Shown here piece by piece: positions 24,293 through 33,546 of a DNA stretch of 45,732 nucleotides. Both the position numbers and the translations under genes were made by a program. The notes beneath the pieces were generated by a model. It ran no database searches and had not been told where the DNA came from. It worked only from the letters and a program-made list of their open reading frames with translations. This DNA is from Lentisphaeria bacterium (lineage in GTDB: Bacteria > Verrucomicrobiota > Lentisphaeria > Victivallales > Victivallaceae): NCBI GenBank assembly GCA_017450705.1, contig JAFSTC010000036.1, forward strand, positions 1 through 45,732, in the 5' to 3' direction. Every line of letters starts with the position of its first letter. Within the stretch, counting starts at the first letter, position 1.

Positions 24293-25630
24293 TCAGATCC
24301 CCTGAGCGACCATGGCGTCGGCCACGCGCTTGAACCCGGCGATGTTGGCGCCGGCGATGTAGTCCACGGTGCCGTCCTTGCGGGAACCGCACTCGACGCA
24401 GGCGGCGTGGATGTGGACCATGATGTCGTGGAGCCTGTGATCGACTTCGGCGCTGGTCCAGTTGGTGTGACCGGCATTCTGGGACATCTCAAGACAGCTG
24501 GTGGCGACGCCGCCGGCGTTGACGGCCTTGCCGGGGGCGAAGAGCACGCCGTTCTTCTGGAAGCATGCGGCGGCCTCGGGCAGACAGCCCATGTTGGACC
24601 CCTCGGCGACGAGGATGACCTTGTTGGCGACCAGTTTCGCGGCGTCCTCGCCGTTGACCTCGTTCTGCGTGGCGCAGGGCATGGCGATGTCGGCCTTGAC
24701 TTCCCAGGGCTTGCGTCCGGCATAGAACTTGCATCCGGGGAACTTGTCGGCGAAGACCGAAAGATCAAGCCCCTTCTCGCGGAGTTCGAGCATGAAGGCG
24801 ATCATTTCGCCGGTCAGGCCGCCTTCGCAGTGGACATAGCCTTTGGAGCCGGAGATGGTGACGACGCGGGCGCCCAGTTCGCTGGCCTTCTTGGCCACGC
24901 CCCAAGCCACGTTGCCGTAACCGGAAATGACCACGGTCTTGCCCGCGACGGAGTCGTTGCGCCGGGCCAGCATCTCCTGAACGAAGTAGATGGCGCCGTA
25001 GCCGGTGGCCTCGGGCCGGATGAGCGATCCGCCCCAGCCGATGCCCTTTCCGGTGAGCACGCCGCAGTAGCGGTGGGTCAGGCGCTTGTATTCGCCGAAG
25101 AGATAACCGATCTCACGGCCGCCGACGCCGATGTCGCCCGCGGGCACGTCCACATCGGGGCCGATGTGGTGATGAAGCTCGCGGATGAAGGACTTGCAGA
25201 AATTCATGACTTCGAAATCGGTCTTGCCCTTGGGGTCGAAATCGCTGCCGCCCTTGGCGCCGCCCATGGGCAGCGTGGTCAGGGAGTCCTTGAAGGTCTG
25301 CTCGAAGGCGAGGAACTTCATGACCGAAAGCGTCACGCTGGGATGGAAACGCAGACCGCCTTTGTAGGGGCCCAGCGCGTCGTTGAACTGCACGCGGTAA
25401 CCGGTGTTGATCTGGATCTTGTTGTTCCGGTCGAGCCAGGGGACCTGGAAGGAGATCGCCCGGTCCGGGATCACCATGCGCTCCAGCACGCGGTTCGCCT
25501 CATACTGGGGATTCTCGTCGAGGACGGCTCCGAGGGTGTTGAAGACTTCCTCCACACTCTGCAGGAACTCCTTCTCCCAGGGAACCTTGGTCTTCAGCTC
25601 GTCAAAAACTCTCTGTGCATACGCGTTCAT
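24293..25630 (-). CDS. gdhA: Glutamate dehydrogenase, hexameric (NADP-type)
   Basis: Reversible conversion of 2-oxoglutarate and ammonium to glutamate. The product, 445 aa from this start, has the substrate-binding KGGLRFHPSV and PMGGAKGGSDFDPKGK (catalytic lysine), PAGDIGVGGREIGY, and a Rossmann motif around ISGYGNVAWG. Length and motifs match the ~450-residue NADP-dependent small hexameric class. Two consecutive ATGs exist (25633 and 25630); GAGG is six bases from the second, so I prefer 25630. It is a lone gene with a strong-looking promoter and phased T-tracts upstream. Confidence 0.97.
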   Translation of the reverse strand: MNAYAQRVFDELKTKVPWEKEFLQSVEEVFNTLGAVLDENPQYEANRVLERMVIPDRAISFQVPWLDRNNKIQINTGYRVQFNDALGPYKGGLRFHPSVTLSVMKFLAFEQTFKDSLTTLPMGGAKGGSDFDPKGKTDFEVMNFCKSFIRELHHHIGPDVDVPAGDIGVGGREIGYLFGEYKRLTHRYCGVLTGKGIGWGGSLIRPEATGYGAIYFVQEMLARRNDSVAGKTVVISGYGNVAWGVAKKASELGARVVTISGSKGYVHCEGGLTGEMIAFMLELREKGLDLSVFADKFPGCKFYAGRKPWEVKADIAMPCATQNEVNGEDAAKLVANKVILVAEGSNMGCLPEAAACFQKNGVLFAPGKAVNAGGVATSCLEMSQNAGHTNWTSAEVDHRLHDIMVHIHAACVECGSRKDGTVDYIAGANIAGFKRVADAMVAQGI

Positions 25631-25740
25631 CATTCACCTCTTTGACTTTGTGTGCGGCCTCAAAAGCCGGAGGAACGGAACGCCCCGGACACGACGGCAT
25701 CCGGCGGCGGGCCAGCCCCTCTGATTTTTGCATCGCGTAG

Positions 25741-25806
25741 AATTTAACTCCATTTTCCGTATTTTCAAGAGACTTTTTCTGTTTTTTTTGATTTTTTTTG
25801 ATTTTT
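25741..25806 (-). promoter_or_regulatory. gdhA promoter with phased A-tracts upstream
   Basis: Minus strand: TTGAAA (25763-25768), 16-nt spacer, TAAATT (25741-25746). Immediately upstream are four A-tracts (T-tracts on plus at 25774-25778, 25782-25789, 25792-25799 and 25802-25806), spaced about 9-10 nt apart. That resembles a UP element or intrinsically curved DNA and suggests strong expression. Confidence 0.65.
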
Positions 25807-25915
25807 GAGCAATAGGCGCTCTCTCAGAAACGCAAAATTAAGAAAAAACATTCTCCCAAACTTTCGCAAAAACAGCATTAAAAACGCCGTTTTACATGCA
25901 TTTTGGCGCACAAGG

Positions 25916-26046
25916 GATGAGAGATGAGAGATGAGAGATCACCGAGACGGTCGCCGTCGAACGGTCCTGCGGCACCCCCGCTCCCGGTCGCACGGGGCGC
26001 CGGGGGGTACGGGGCGGCGCAAGCGCCCCCGCAAAAAGCCCACGGG
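25916..26046. repeat. Heptamer array plus dispersed GC-rich repeat, copy 2 (inverted)
   Basis: Three gatgaga units (25916-25936) are followed by the GC-rich repeat 25992-26046, which is the reverse complement of 17158-17213. The order (GC-rich unit, then heptamers, when read on the minus strand) is the same as at 17.16-17.56 kb. The rest of the 25.64-26.15 kb gap is AT-rich (25735-25905) apart from the gdhA promoter and holds no supported gene. Confidence 0.78.
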
Positions 26047-26084
26047 TCCGTGCCGCTCGAATGGCGGCGGAACGGATCGGGGGA

Positions 26085-26112
26085 TTGATTTTTTTTCGAT
26101 CCGTGCTATATT
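26085..26112 (+). promoter_or_regulatory. Predicted promoter of the glycogen-binding protein gene
   Basis: TTGATT (26085-26090), 16-nt spacer, TATATT (26107-26112) preceded by cgTGc. Transcription would start near 26119, about 30 nt before the GTG start. Confidence 0.62.
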
Positions 26113-26149
26113 AAGAGACGTTCATGCAACAAAAAAAGGACATGAGGCC

Positions 26150-26443
26150 GTGATCACAGTCAGCAAAACAGGTTCCGCGGAAACGCGCAGGGTGGAGTTC
26201 CGTCTGGAGGGAAACCCGGATCAGGTCGTGTGCATCGCCGGCTCCTTCAACGACTGGGATCCCGCGGCGACCCGCGTGCCCTACGACCGCAAAGAAAAGT
26301 GCTTCCTGCTGACCATGGAGCTGGCGCCCGGGTACTACGAATACAAATTCGTCATCGACGGCCAGTGGATCATGGACGAGACCAACCACAACTTCGCGGC
26401 CAACGACTTCGGTACGCTGAACAGCGTCCTTTCCGTCGAGTAA
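26150..26443 (+). CDS. Single-domain glycogen-binding (CBM48/AMPK-type E-set) protein
   Basis: A 97-aa protein that is essentially one isoamylase-N/AMPK-beta glycogen-binding domain. The motif VCIAGSFNDWDP near residues 27-38 carries the carbohydrate-binding tryptophan, and APGYYEYKFVIDGQWIMDE follows, typical of these domains. It has no enzyme domain and no signal peptide, so it may attach to glycogen in the cytoplasm or guide a partner enzyme. The GTG start at 26150 was chosen because AAAGGA lies 9 nt before it and no ATG is in frame after the promoter. The GTG overlaps the stop of a 9-codon reading frame (26124-26153). Confidence 0.78.
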   Translation: MITVSKTGSAETRRVEFRLEGNPDQVVCIAGSFNDWDPAATRVPYDRKEKCFLLTMELAPGYYEYKFVIDGQWIMDETNHNFAANDFGTLNSVLSVE

Positions 26444-26537
26444 GTTTTCCGCCCGTTCTCCCCCCCCGCGCGCAGTCCACATGAGGGATATTCCTCCGGA
26501 GGAGGCTTTTTTTGCGCCGCCCCCCGGTCTGCAGGTC

Positions 26538-29500
26538 TCAGTTTTCCCTTTCGGCGATCTCTTCGGCGATATGGCGGAGAAGCGAGAGATCCAGCTTGCC
26601 GCTGCCCAGCAGGGGGAGCTGGTCCACGCGGTGGAAATTTCTGGCCTTGGGGATCCAGAGGTTGGAAATACTGCGCTCCCGGAGCTGATCCACGATCTGC
26701 TCCGGCGTGAAGGGCATCTCATCCGTATAGAGCACCAGCAGCGCCTCGCCCTTGGAGGGATCGGGGATTCCGCCCACCGCCACCACGCGGTTCTCGCACC
26801 GGCACATCTCGTTGATGATGCGCTCGACCATCTCGTGGGGAACCATCTCGCCCGCGATCTTGCTGAAACGCGAAAGCCGTCCGCAGATGTGGAGATAACC
26901 GTTTTTCTCCATGCGGGCGATGTCGCCGGTCTTGTAATACTCGCCCGTCATCACCTCTTTCGTCTGAGCTTCGTCGTCGAGATATCCCTGCATGACGAGA
27001 GAGCCCTTGACGCAGAGGATCCCCTCCTCCCCCGGCTCGACGGGGGTGAACTGCAGCGGATCGAGGATGCGTACGGAAATGTTTTCCAGCGGCAGGCCGA
27101 TGCTGTCGTCACAGCCGGCCTTTCTGCCGAGCTCCGCGATGTCCTGAGCCAGATTGATGGAGACCACAGGGGAAAGCTCCGTGCAGCCGTAGCACTCGAC
27201 GGCTTCCAAACGGCCCTCCGTGAGGCTCCGAACCCGCTCGGCGATGTCCGCGCGCAGCTTCTCGGCCCCCGTGGCGATCAGGCGCAGACTGGCCAGCTCC
27301 TTCCCGTCGCACCGGTGGAGATATTTCTGCAGGAACGACGGCGTCGCAAAAAGCATCGTCGCCTTGCGGTCGGAGATGATCGAACGGACAGCCTGCCCGT
27401 CCAGGGGATTTGCGATGAACACGACGGGGATCCCCCGCTGGACCGGCATCCAGAAGCAGACGTTGAGCCCGAAGGAGTGGAACAGCGGCAGATTGCCCAC
27501 GATCAGATCCGAGGGATCCGCCGCCAGCCCGCAGCCGACGGACCGGGCATTGCTGTTCAGATTGTGGTGGGAGAGCCGGATCCCTTTGGGATTGCCCGTG
27601 GAACCGCTGGAAAACAGCAGCGCCGCATCCCGCTTGAGATCGAAGGCCGAGAGCGGCGAGATCATGTTCATGAATTCCCCCGTCGGCAGCAGGAAAAGCC
27701 CCGTCTTCATGATGAAGCGGGCGAAGAGTGAATACTGCTCCTCGATGTCCTCGATGCAGACGGCCTTCTCCCCGGGAGTGATCCGGATCTTCTCGAGAAA
27801 CGCCCGGCTGGTGATGATGAGGGGCAGCCGCGCCTTCTCGACGGAACAGTCGAAGACGGCCTGGGAAGTGCTGTAATTGAGCGGCACCGGCGTTTTGTCG
27901 GCCATCAGGATGCCGAGGATCGCCTTGGCCGCGTAAGTGCTGTTGGGCAAAAGAGTCCCCACGTACCTGCTGTCGGAGGGGACGCGCTTGCGGACAAAAC
28001 GGCTGAGCAGCGCGGAATCCGCCGCCAGCGCGAACGCCGAAAACTCCCTGCCGCCGTAATCGGAAAACATCTTCCGCAGGAAATGCCGCTTGGCCAGCTT
28101 CACGATGGCGTGATGGAGCGTCACTTCGCCCGGCAGCAGACTCTCCGCCGCCTCGGCGCCCAGCTCGATGATCTTCTGCCGGATCTCGAAGGCGGAAGTT
28201 CCCCGGGGCACGGGCGGTCCGAAAGTCACCGCCGAAAAGAAGGGAAAGGAGACCTTGCGCCTCATGCCGGCCCGGTTGAAGAAATTCGAAAACACGCTCC
28301 CCCACGCGAAGGAGATGTTGACCGGAATGATCGGGATGTTCGCATTCTCGGGCAGCATCTTCTCGTACCCCGTCTTGAATTCGCCGACGAGACCGTTCCG
28401 GGTGAGCCGGCCCTCGGGAAACACGCAGACCAGCCCGCCCCGCTCGAGATGCTGGCGGATGTTTTCCAGCAGCAGCCCCATGCTCTTGGCCTTGCCGGCG
28501 GAGGGGACTTTGAAAAAGCCCGTCATCCGCGCCACCGCCCCCAGCAGGGGCACCGAGAAGTAATCCTCGTAAAGCAGGAATCTTATCTGCCGGCTGGTAC
28601 AGGCGCTTATCAGCACGCTGTCCACAGCCGAAACGTGATTGCAGAGCAGCAGCGCCGGTCCCCGCTCGGGGATGTTCTCCGCGCCGGAGATCCTGAGCCG
28701 GTAGAGCGAATGCCCCAAAGCCAGAATGATGAAGCGCAGCATGAAGTTGGGCAGCTGCCACATGGAAAAAACCGTCAGGATGAAGACGGTCAGACCGAAC
28801 CCGATCAGCAGGACCTGGAAGGGAATGCGGGGCATCACCGACGTGATGTCGTGCAGCAGCGGAGGAAGCCCCTGGACGCCGCCGCCCCCCAGCGCACAGG
28901 AGACGGCCAGCAGCATGGCCACGGAGCAGATGGCGAAGGCGGCGGCGTTCTTGAGCGCCAGCGCCGCCCCCCGGAGATTGGGGATGAGCCGCTGCAGAAC
29001 GAAGGACCGCAGGGGAATGATCAGCACGCCGCCGGAGAAACCGGCGAAGGTGGCCCAGAACCACGCTCCGGTGTAGACGAAGATGCTGGCCGAAAATCCG
29101 CCGGGCATGTCGACCACGATGCGGGTCCCCTCTCCCGGGAAAAACACCATCAGCGGCAGGGAAACGGCCATTCCGAGGGCGCCGAGGGGCACGAGCCCCA
29201 GCTCGATCCTGTTCCCGGAGAACACCCCGGCGCAGAAACAACCGATCAAAAGTCCCGTCCCCGGAGCGAGCTGAAGCAGGGCGATGTTCGCCGAATCGGT
29301 CATGCCGAGGGAATAGCGTCCGAAAAGGACCAGCAGGGGAATGGTCGCGACGCCCAGAGCGATGAAGCAGACATCCCCCAGCGCCGCGGCGAGGACCCCC
29401 TGATGGACCCGAAGTGCGCGGTAGCCCAGTTTGAGCGTCGAACCGCAGCGGTAGGCCATCTCCCGCCGGAGCTGAACGGGGGAGATGACGGGACAGATGC

Positions 29501-30065
29501 TCACGGCTGAGACGATCCCGCCGATCACCGCCGCCAGAATGACGTACTGGCACGCCTGAAGGTGGAAGGCGCACGGCATCACCGCGGCCCCGGTCAGAAG
29601 CCCCAGCGTGCCCGCGGAGGTGATCCGCCCGCAGGCCTTGGAGAGCTCCGGCTCGCTGAAGGTCTCCGGCTGGAGCCCTTCGAAGGCGGGCGTGAAAAAC
29701 GCCCCGAGAATGGAGTAGAGCAATATCGCCGTGAGGATCCAGTAGCCGTCATTGGCGGAGTTCAGTCCCGACATGGTGTAGGCGCCGAATCCCAGAAGGG
29801 GAAGCTCCAGCAGTTTGACGGCGATGACGACGTAGCGCTTGGGCAGCCGGTCGGCGAGGAACCCGCTCCACACCGGAAGAAGCAGCGGCGGCAGGATGCA
29901 GACGGCGGCAATGGAAAGCAGAAACGCCGAGTCCCTGAAATAATCGAAACTGCTGCCCAGGACGGCGAGGACCGCCCAAACCTTGAAGCCGCTGTCGCTG
30001 AACGAATTGAAAAATCCGGTCAGGGCCAGCGGAACAGTTCTTCTCGAGATCGACGGTGATGTCAT
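26538..30065 (-). CDS. aas: Fused MFS lysophospholipid transporter-like / acyltransferase / AMP-ligase (Aas-type)
   Basis: An 1175-aa three-part membrane protein. Residues about 1-430 are an MFS transporter like LplT, with 10-12 helices. Residues about 440-660 are a PlsC-type acyltransferase with the HX4D motif (NHVSAVD, near 473-479) and FPEGR near 548. Residues about 680-1175 are an adenylate-forming domain with SSGSTGNPKG near 817, CTELSP and KTGDIARM. In E. coli separate LplT and Aas import lysophospholipid and reacylate it; here all steps would be in one chain. The start at 30065 (MTSPSISRR) has a weak ribosome binding site and follows fabF by 17 bp, consistent with a lipid operon. Confidence 0.9.
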   Translation of the reverse strand: MTSPSISRRTVPLALTGFFNSFSDSGFKVWAVLAVLGSSFDYFRDSAFLLSIAAVCILPPLLLPVWSGFLADRLPKRYVVIAVKLLELPLLGFGAYTMSGLNSANDGYWILTAILLYSILGAFFTPAFEGLQPETFSEPELSKACGRITSAGTLGLLTGAAVMPCAFHLQACQYVILAAVIGGIVSAVSICPVISPVQLRREMAYRCGSTLKLGYRALRVHQGVLAAALGDVCFIALGVATIPLLVLFGRYSLGMTDSANIALLQLAPGTGLLIGCFCAGVFSGNRIELGLVPLGALGMAVSLPLMVFFPGEGTRIVVDMPGGFSASIFVYTGAWFWATFAGFSGGVLIIPLRSFVLQRLIPNLRGAALALKNAAAFAICSVAMLLAVSCALGGGGVQGLPPLLHDITSVMPRIPFQVLLIGFGLTVFILTVFSMWQLPNFMLRFIILALGHSLYRLRISGAENIPERGPALLLCNHVSAVDSVLISACTSRQIRFLLYEDYFSVPLLGAVARMTGFFKVPSAGKAKSMGLLLENIRQHLERGGLVCVFPEGRLTRNGLVGEFKTGYEKMLPENANIPIIPVNISFAWGSVFSNFFNRAGMRRKVSFPFFSAVTFGPPVPRGTSAFEIRQKIIELGAEAAESLLPGEVTLHHAIVKLAKRHFLRKMFSDYGGREFSAFALAADSALLSRFVRKRVPSDSRYVGTLLPNSTYAAKAILGILMADKTPVPLNYSTSQAVFDCSVEKARLPLIITSRAFLEKIRITPGEKAVCIEDIEEQYSLFARFIMKTGLFLLPTGEFMNMISPLSAFDLKRDAALLFSSGSTGNPKGIRLSHHNLNSNARSVGCGLAADPSDLIVGNLPLFHSFGLNVCFWMPVQRGIPVVFIANPLDGQAVRSIISDRKATMLFATPSFLQKYLHRCDGKELASLRLIATGAEKLRADIAERVRSLTEGRLEAVECYGCTELSPVVSINLAQDIAELGRKAGCDDSIGLPLENISVRILDPLQFTPVEPGEEGILCVKGSLVMQGYLDDEAQTKEVMTGEYYKTGDIARMEKNGYLHICGRLSRFSKIAGEMVPHEMVERIINEMCRCENRVVAVGGIPDPSKGEALLVLYTDEMPFTPEQIVDQLRERSISNLWIPKARNFHRVDQLPLLGSGKLDLSLLRHIAEEIAEREN

Positions 30066-30082
30066 TTGACGGCCGCTTTTCG

Positions 30083-31339
30083 TTATTTGCCCTCGTAACG
30101 CCTGAATATGACGGCGGCATTGTGTCCGCCGAAACCGAGGTTGTTGTTGACGGCGACGCGGATGTCGCGTCTGACGGCCGTGTTGGGCGTCACATCCAGA
30201 TCGCACTCCGGATCGGGCGTCTCGTAGTTGATCGTTGGCGGCACGATCCCGGATCCGATGGCCTTGACGCAGGCGATGCACTCGAAACCGCCCGCCGCGC
30301 CCAGCGCGTGCCCCGTGACTCCCTTGGTGCTGCTGATGGAGATCTTCCGCGCAGCGGCCTCGCCGAAAGCCAGCTTGATCGCCTTGGTCTCATAGAGATC
30401 GTTGAGGTGCGTCCCCGTGCCGTGGGCGTTGATGTAATCGACCTCCTCCGGCCGTATGCCCGCGTGCTCCATGGCGATGCTCATGGCCCGGGCGTCCTCG
30501 GCCCCCTCAGGATCGGGACTGGTGATGTGGAACGCATCTCCCGTGGCGCCGTAGCCGATGACCTCAGCGAGGATCTTCGCGCCGCGGCGCCGGGCATGCT
30601 CCAGCTCCTCGAGAACGAGGACCCCCGCTCCTTCCGATGCGACGAAACCGTCGCGGTCCAAGTCGAAGGGACGGCTGGCGTGCAGGGGATCGTCATTGCG
30701 CTGACTCATGGCCTTCATGGCGGCGAAACCGGCCAGGCAGATGGGCATGACACTCTCTTCGGTCCCCCCCGCCAGCATGACATCGGCGTCGTTGCGGCGG
30801 ATCATCCACCAGGCTTCTCCCACGGAGTGACACCCCGTCGCACAGGCGGACATGAGGGCGAAATTCGGCCCCTTCGCCCCGTAGCGGATCGAGAGACACC
30901 CCGGCGCGCTGTCGCCGATCATCATGGGGATCGCAAGAGGCGACATGCGGCCGGGGCCCTTGTCGCGCAAAATGTTCTGCTGCTCGGCAATGACGATCAG
31001 ACCGCCGATCCCCGTGGAGACAAGCACGCCGAAGCGGCGGTTGTCGATGCCCCGGAGTGCGGGATCGAGAGCCAGACCCGCCTCGGCCATCGCCTCGTCC
31101 GCCGCCGCGATCGCAAACTGGCAGAACAAATCAAGACGCTTGGCCTCCTTGGCGCTCATATACCGGGTGATGTCGAAATTTTTGACCTCCCCGGCGATCT
31201 TCGTCCGGTACTCGGACACGTCGAACTTGGTGACAGGTCCCAGACCGCACCGGCCGTTGACCATGGAATCCCACAACTCGGGCACACTGTTTCCGGCACA
31301 GGAAACCGCCCCGCAGCCGGTTACGACAACTCTCCGCAT
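30083..31339 (-). CDS. fabF: Beta-ketoacyl-[acyl-carrier-protein] synthase II
   Basis: Condensing enzyme that extends acyl-ACP with malonyl-ACP in fatty acid synthesis. The 418-aa thiolase-fold protein starts RRVVVTGCGAVS. It has the active cysteine in SACATGCHSVGEA (near residue 168), the first histidine in NAHGTGTHLND and the second histidine region near STKGVTGHALGAAGG. The end NNNLGFGGHNAAV is typical. First gene of the fabF-aas transcription unit, divergent from rfbB. Confidence 0.95.
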   Translation of the reverse strand: MRRVVVTGCGAVSCAGNSVPELWDSMVNGRCGLGPVTKFDVSEYRTKIAGEVKNFDITRYMSAKEAKRLDLFCQFAIAAADEAMAEAGLALDPALRGIDNRRFGVLVSTGIGGLIVIAEQQNILRDKGPGRMSPLAIPMMIGDSAPGCLSIRYGAKGPNFALMSACATGCHSVGEAWWMIRRNDADVMLAGGTEESVMPICLAGFAAMKAMSQRNDDPLHASRPFDLDRDGFVASEGAGVLVLEELEHARRRGAKILAEVIGYGATGDAFHITSPDPEGAEDARAMSIAMEHAGIRPEEVDYINAHGTGTHLNDLYETKAIKLAFGEAAARKISISSTKGVTGHALGAAGGFECIACVKAIGSGIVPPTINYETPDPECDLDVTPNTAVRRDIRVAVNNNLGFGGHNAAVIFRRYEGK

Positions 31340-31391
31340 GAACGAATCCTCTTTTCCCGCGTTTCAAAAACGAAAAAACACATTCTGCAAT

Positions 31392-31420
31392 AATGTAACC
31401 TCGCGAAACCGTTTTTTCAA
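31392..31420 (-). promoter_or_regulatory. Predicted promoter of fabF-aas
   Basis: Minus strand: TTGAAA (31415-31420), 17-nt spacer, TACATT (31392-31397), about 50 nt before the fabF start. Confidence 0.65.
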
Positions 31421-31481
31421 GAAACGCAGAGCAAAAAGGGAACAAAAAACGGCCCGGCCGCCCGAAAGTTCCGCACAAAGC

Positions 31482-31510
31482 TTGACAATTCCCCCTCCCG
31501 GAGGTACATT
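31482..31510 (+). promoter_or_regulatory. Predicted promoter of rfbBACD
   Basis: TTGACA (31482-31487), 17-nt spacer, TACATT (31505-31510). The leader to the rfbB ATG is about 95 nt. The promoter is back-to-back with that of fabF, which has the same -10 sequence. Confidence 0.68.
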
Positions 31511-31609
31511 ATCCGGCAGTCGTTGTTTCAGGGCTCCGACCGGATCGTCCCCGGTGCGGACGGGAACTCCGCCGCGGGCCCGAAGGACAGAAAGGGACAG
31601 ACGTTATCC

Positions 31610-32683
31610 ATGAACAGGATCATCGTTACGGGAGGAGCCGGATTCATCGGTTCCGCCGTCGTGCGTCACATCATCGGCGGCACGGAGGACGCCGTGTGCG
31701 TCGTGGACAAGCTGACATATGCCGGCAATCCCGAAAATCTCGCCCCGGTTTCCAGTTCTCCCCGCTTCACTTTCGTCAAGGCGGACATCTGCGACAGGGA
31801 AGCCGTGGATCCGGTCTTTTCCTCTTTCCGCCCGACCCACGTGATGCACCTGGCGGCCGAAAGCCACGTGGACCGCTCCATCGACGGCCCCGGCGAATTC
31901 ATCCGGACCAACATCGTCGGCACCTACACGCTGCTCGAGGCGGCGCGAAAGTATTTTTCCGGCCTCGATGAGGCGGGGAAAGCGGGGTTCCGCTTCCACC
32001 ACATCTCCACAGACGAGGTGTACGGAGATCTGGAGGGACCCGGCGACTTCTTCAGGGAAACGACGCCCTACGCGCCCAGCTCGCCCTACTCCGCCAGCAA
32101 GGCCTCCAGCGACCACCTCGTGCGCGCGTGGCACCGCACCTTCGGCCTGCCGGCGATCATCACCAACTGTTCCAACAACTACGGGCCGTACCACTTCCCC
32201 GAGAAACTCATCCCGCTGATCATCCTCCACGCCCTGGACGGGAAGGAACTGCCCGTGTACGGCAGCGGGCTCCAGATCCGCGACTGGCTGTACGTCGAGG
32301 ACCACGCCCGCGCGCTGTACCTCGCGGCGACCAGGGGAAAACCGGGCGAAACCTACAACATCGGCGGACACAACGAAAAGACCAATATCGAGGTGGTCAA
32401 AACCATCTGTTCCCTCCTTGACGAACTTTCGCCCCGGCCCGACGGGAAGAAGTACGAAGAGCAGATCGTCCACGTCAAAGACCGCCCCGGTCACGACGCC
32501 CGCTACGCCATCGATCCGTCGAAGATCGCAAGGGAACTGGGGTGGAAACCTGCGGAGACTTTCGAAAGCGGCATCCGCAAGACCGTGGTCTGGTACCTCC
32601 GCAACAGAGACACCTGGTGCGCGCACGTCCTGAACGGCGGATACAAAATGGAACGTCTCGGTACGGGAGGAGGCAACATATGA
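31610..32683 (+). CDS. rfbB: dTDP-glucose 4,6-dehydratase
   Basis: Second step of dTDP-L-rhamnose synthesis, forming dTDP-4-keto-6-deoxyglucose. The 357-aa extended-SDR protein has the NAD motif [13 protein letters not shown], the [11 protein letters not shown] motif, [12 protein letters not shown] and the catalytic [14 protein letters not shown] (YxxxK). The C-terminal [11 protein letters not shown] is family-specific. The ATG at 31610 was chosen because the frame upstream reads back into the promoter region. It leads an rfbBACD operon in which each gene overlaps the next. Confidence 0.96.
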   Translation: MNRIIVTGGAGFIGSAVVRHIIGGTEDAVCVVDKLTYAGNPENLAPVSSSPRFTFVKADICDREAVDPVFSSFRPTHVMHLAAESHVDRSIDGPGEFIRTNIVGTYTLLEAARKYFSGLDEAGKAGFRFHHISTDEVYGDLEGPGDFFRETTPYAPSSPYSASKASSDHLVRAWHRTFGLPAIITNCSNNYGPYHFPEKLIPLIILHALDGKELPVYGSGLQIRDWLYVEDHARALYLAATRGKPGETYNIGGHNEKTNIEVVKTICSLLDELSPRPDGKKYEEQIVHVKDRPGHDARYAIDPSKIARELGWKPAETFESGIRKTVVWYLRNRDTWCAHVLNGGYKMERLGTGGGNI

Positions 32684-33546
32684 AAGGCATTGTTCTGGCC
32701 GGAGGCGCGGGAACAAGACTGCATCCCATCACGCAAGGCGTCTCGAAACAGCTGCTGGGCGTTTACGACAAGCCCATGATCTACTACCCCATCAGCGTGC
32801 TCATGCTCGCCGGGATCCGCGACATCCTCGTCATCACCACTCCGGAGGACCAGGGTTCCTTCATCCGTCTGCTGGGGGACGGGACCCGCTTCGGCGTCAA
32901 CTTCACCTACGCCGTCCAGCCGAAGCCGGAGGGCCTGGCTCAGGCCTTTCTCATCGGCAAGGATTTCATCGGTCCCGATCCCGTGGCGCTGGTCTTGGGA
33001 GACAACATCTTCTACGGGGCGAATCTGCGGGCCCTGCTCAAAAAAGCCGCATCCCGCACGACGGGCGCGACGGTCTTCGGCTATTACGTCTGCGACCCCG
33101 AGCGCTTCGGCGTCGTGGAATTCGATGAAAACGGCCGGGCCGTCAGCATCGAGGAAAAGCCGGCGCATCCCAAATCCAACTATGCGGTGACGGGACTCTA
33201 TTTCTATGACAACGACGTCGTGCGCATTGCGGAAGGGATCAGACCCTCCGCCCGGGGAGAGCTTGAGATCACCGCCGTGAACAACGCCTATCTCCGGCGC
33301 GGACAGCTCAACGTCGAAGTCTTCCGGCGCGGCTACGCATGGCTCGACACGGGGACCCACGAGAGCATGCTCGACGCCGCCAACTTCATCCGGACCATCG
33401 AAACACGTCAGGGACTTCAGGTCGCCTGCCTGCAGGAGATCGCCTACGAGAACAAGTGGATGACCGCCGACGATGTCCGCAAAAGCTGCGATGATCTCCT
33501 CAAGACCGCCTACGGGCAGTACCTTATGAAAATGATCGAAAAATGA
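32680..33546 (+). CDS. rfbA: Glucose-1-phosphate thymidylyltransferase
   Basis: First step of dTDP-rhamnose synthesis, making dTDP-glucose from glucose-1-phosphate and dTTP. The 288-aa product has [32 protein letters not shown], the LGDNIFYG metal site and [20 protein letters not shown]. All are canonical and the length is standard. The ATG overlaps the rfbB stop (ATGA) and follows a ggAGGAgg ribosome binding site. Confidence 0.97.
   Translation: MKGIVLAGGAGTRLHPITQGVSKQLLGVYDKPMIYYPISVLMLAGIRDILVITTPEDQGSFIRLLGDGTRFGVNFTYAVQPKPEGLAQAFLIGKDFIGPDPVALVLGDNIFYGANLRALLKKAASRTTGATVFGYYVCDPERFGVVEFDENGRAVSIEEKPAHPKSNYAVTGLYFYDNDVVRIAEGIRPSARGELEITAVNNAYLRRGQLNVEVFRRGYAWLDTGTHESMLDAANFIRTIETRQGLQVACLQEIAYENKWMTADDVRKSCDDLLKTAYGQYLMKMIEK

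Noticed and set aside
20893-24768. Very long minus-strand open frame (1291 codons) opposite the two-component and sialidase genes
   Set aside because: It is a codon-bias shadow in GC-rich DNA: no family motifs, and four well-supported genes lie on the other strand.
26124-26153. ATG at 26124 as the start of the glycogen-binding protein
   Set aside because: It is out of frame and stops after nine codons; the GTG at 26150 has a ribosome binding site at suitable distance.
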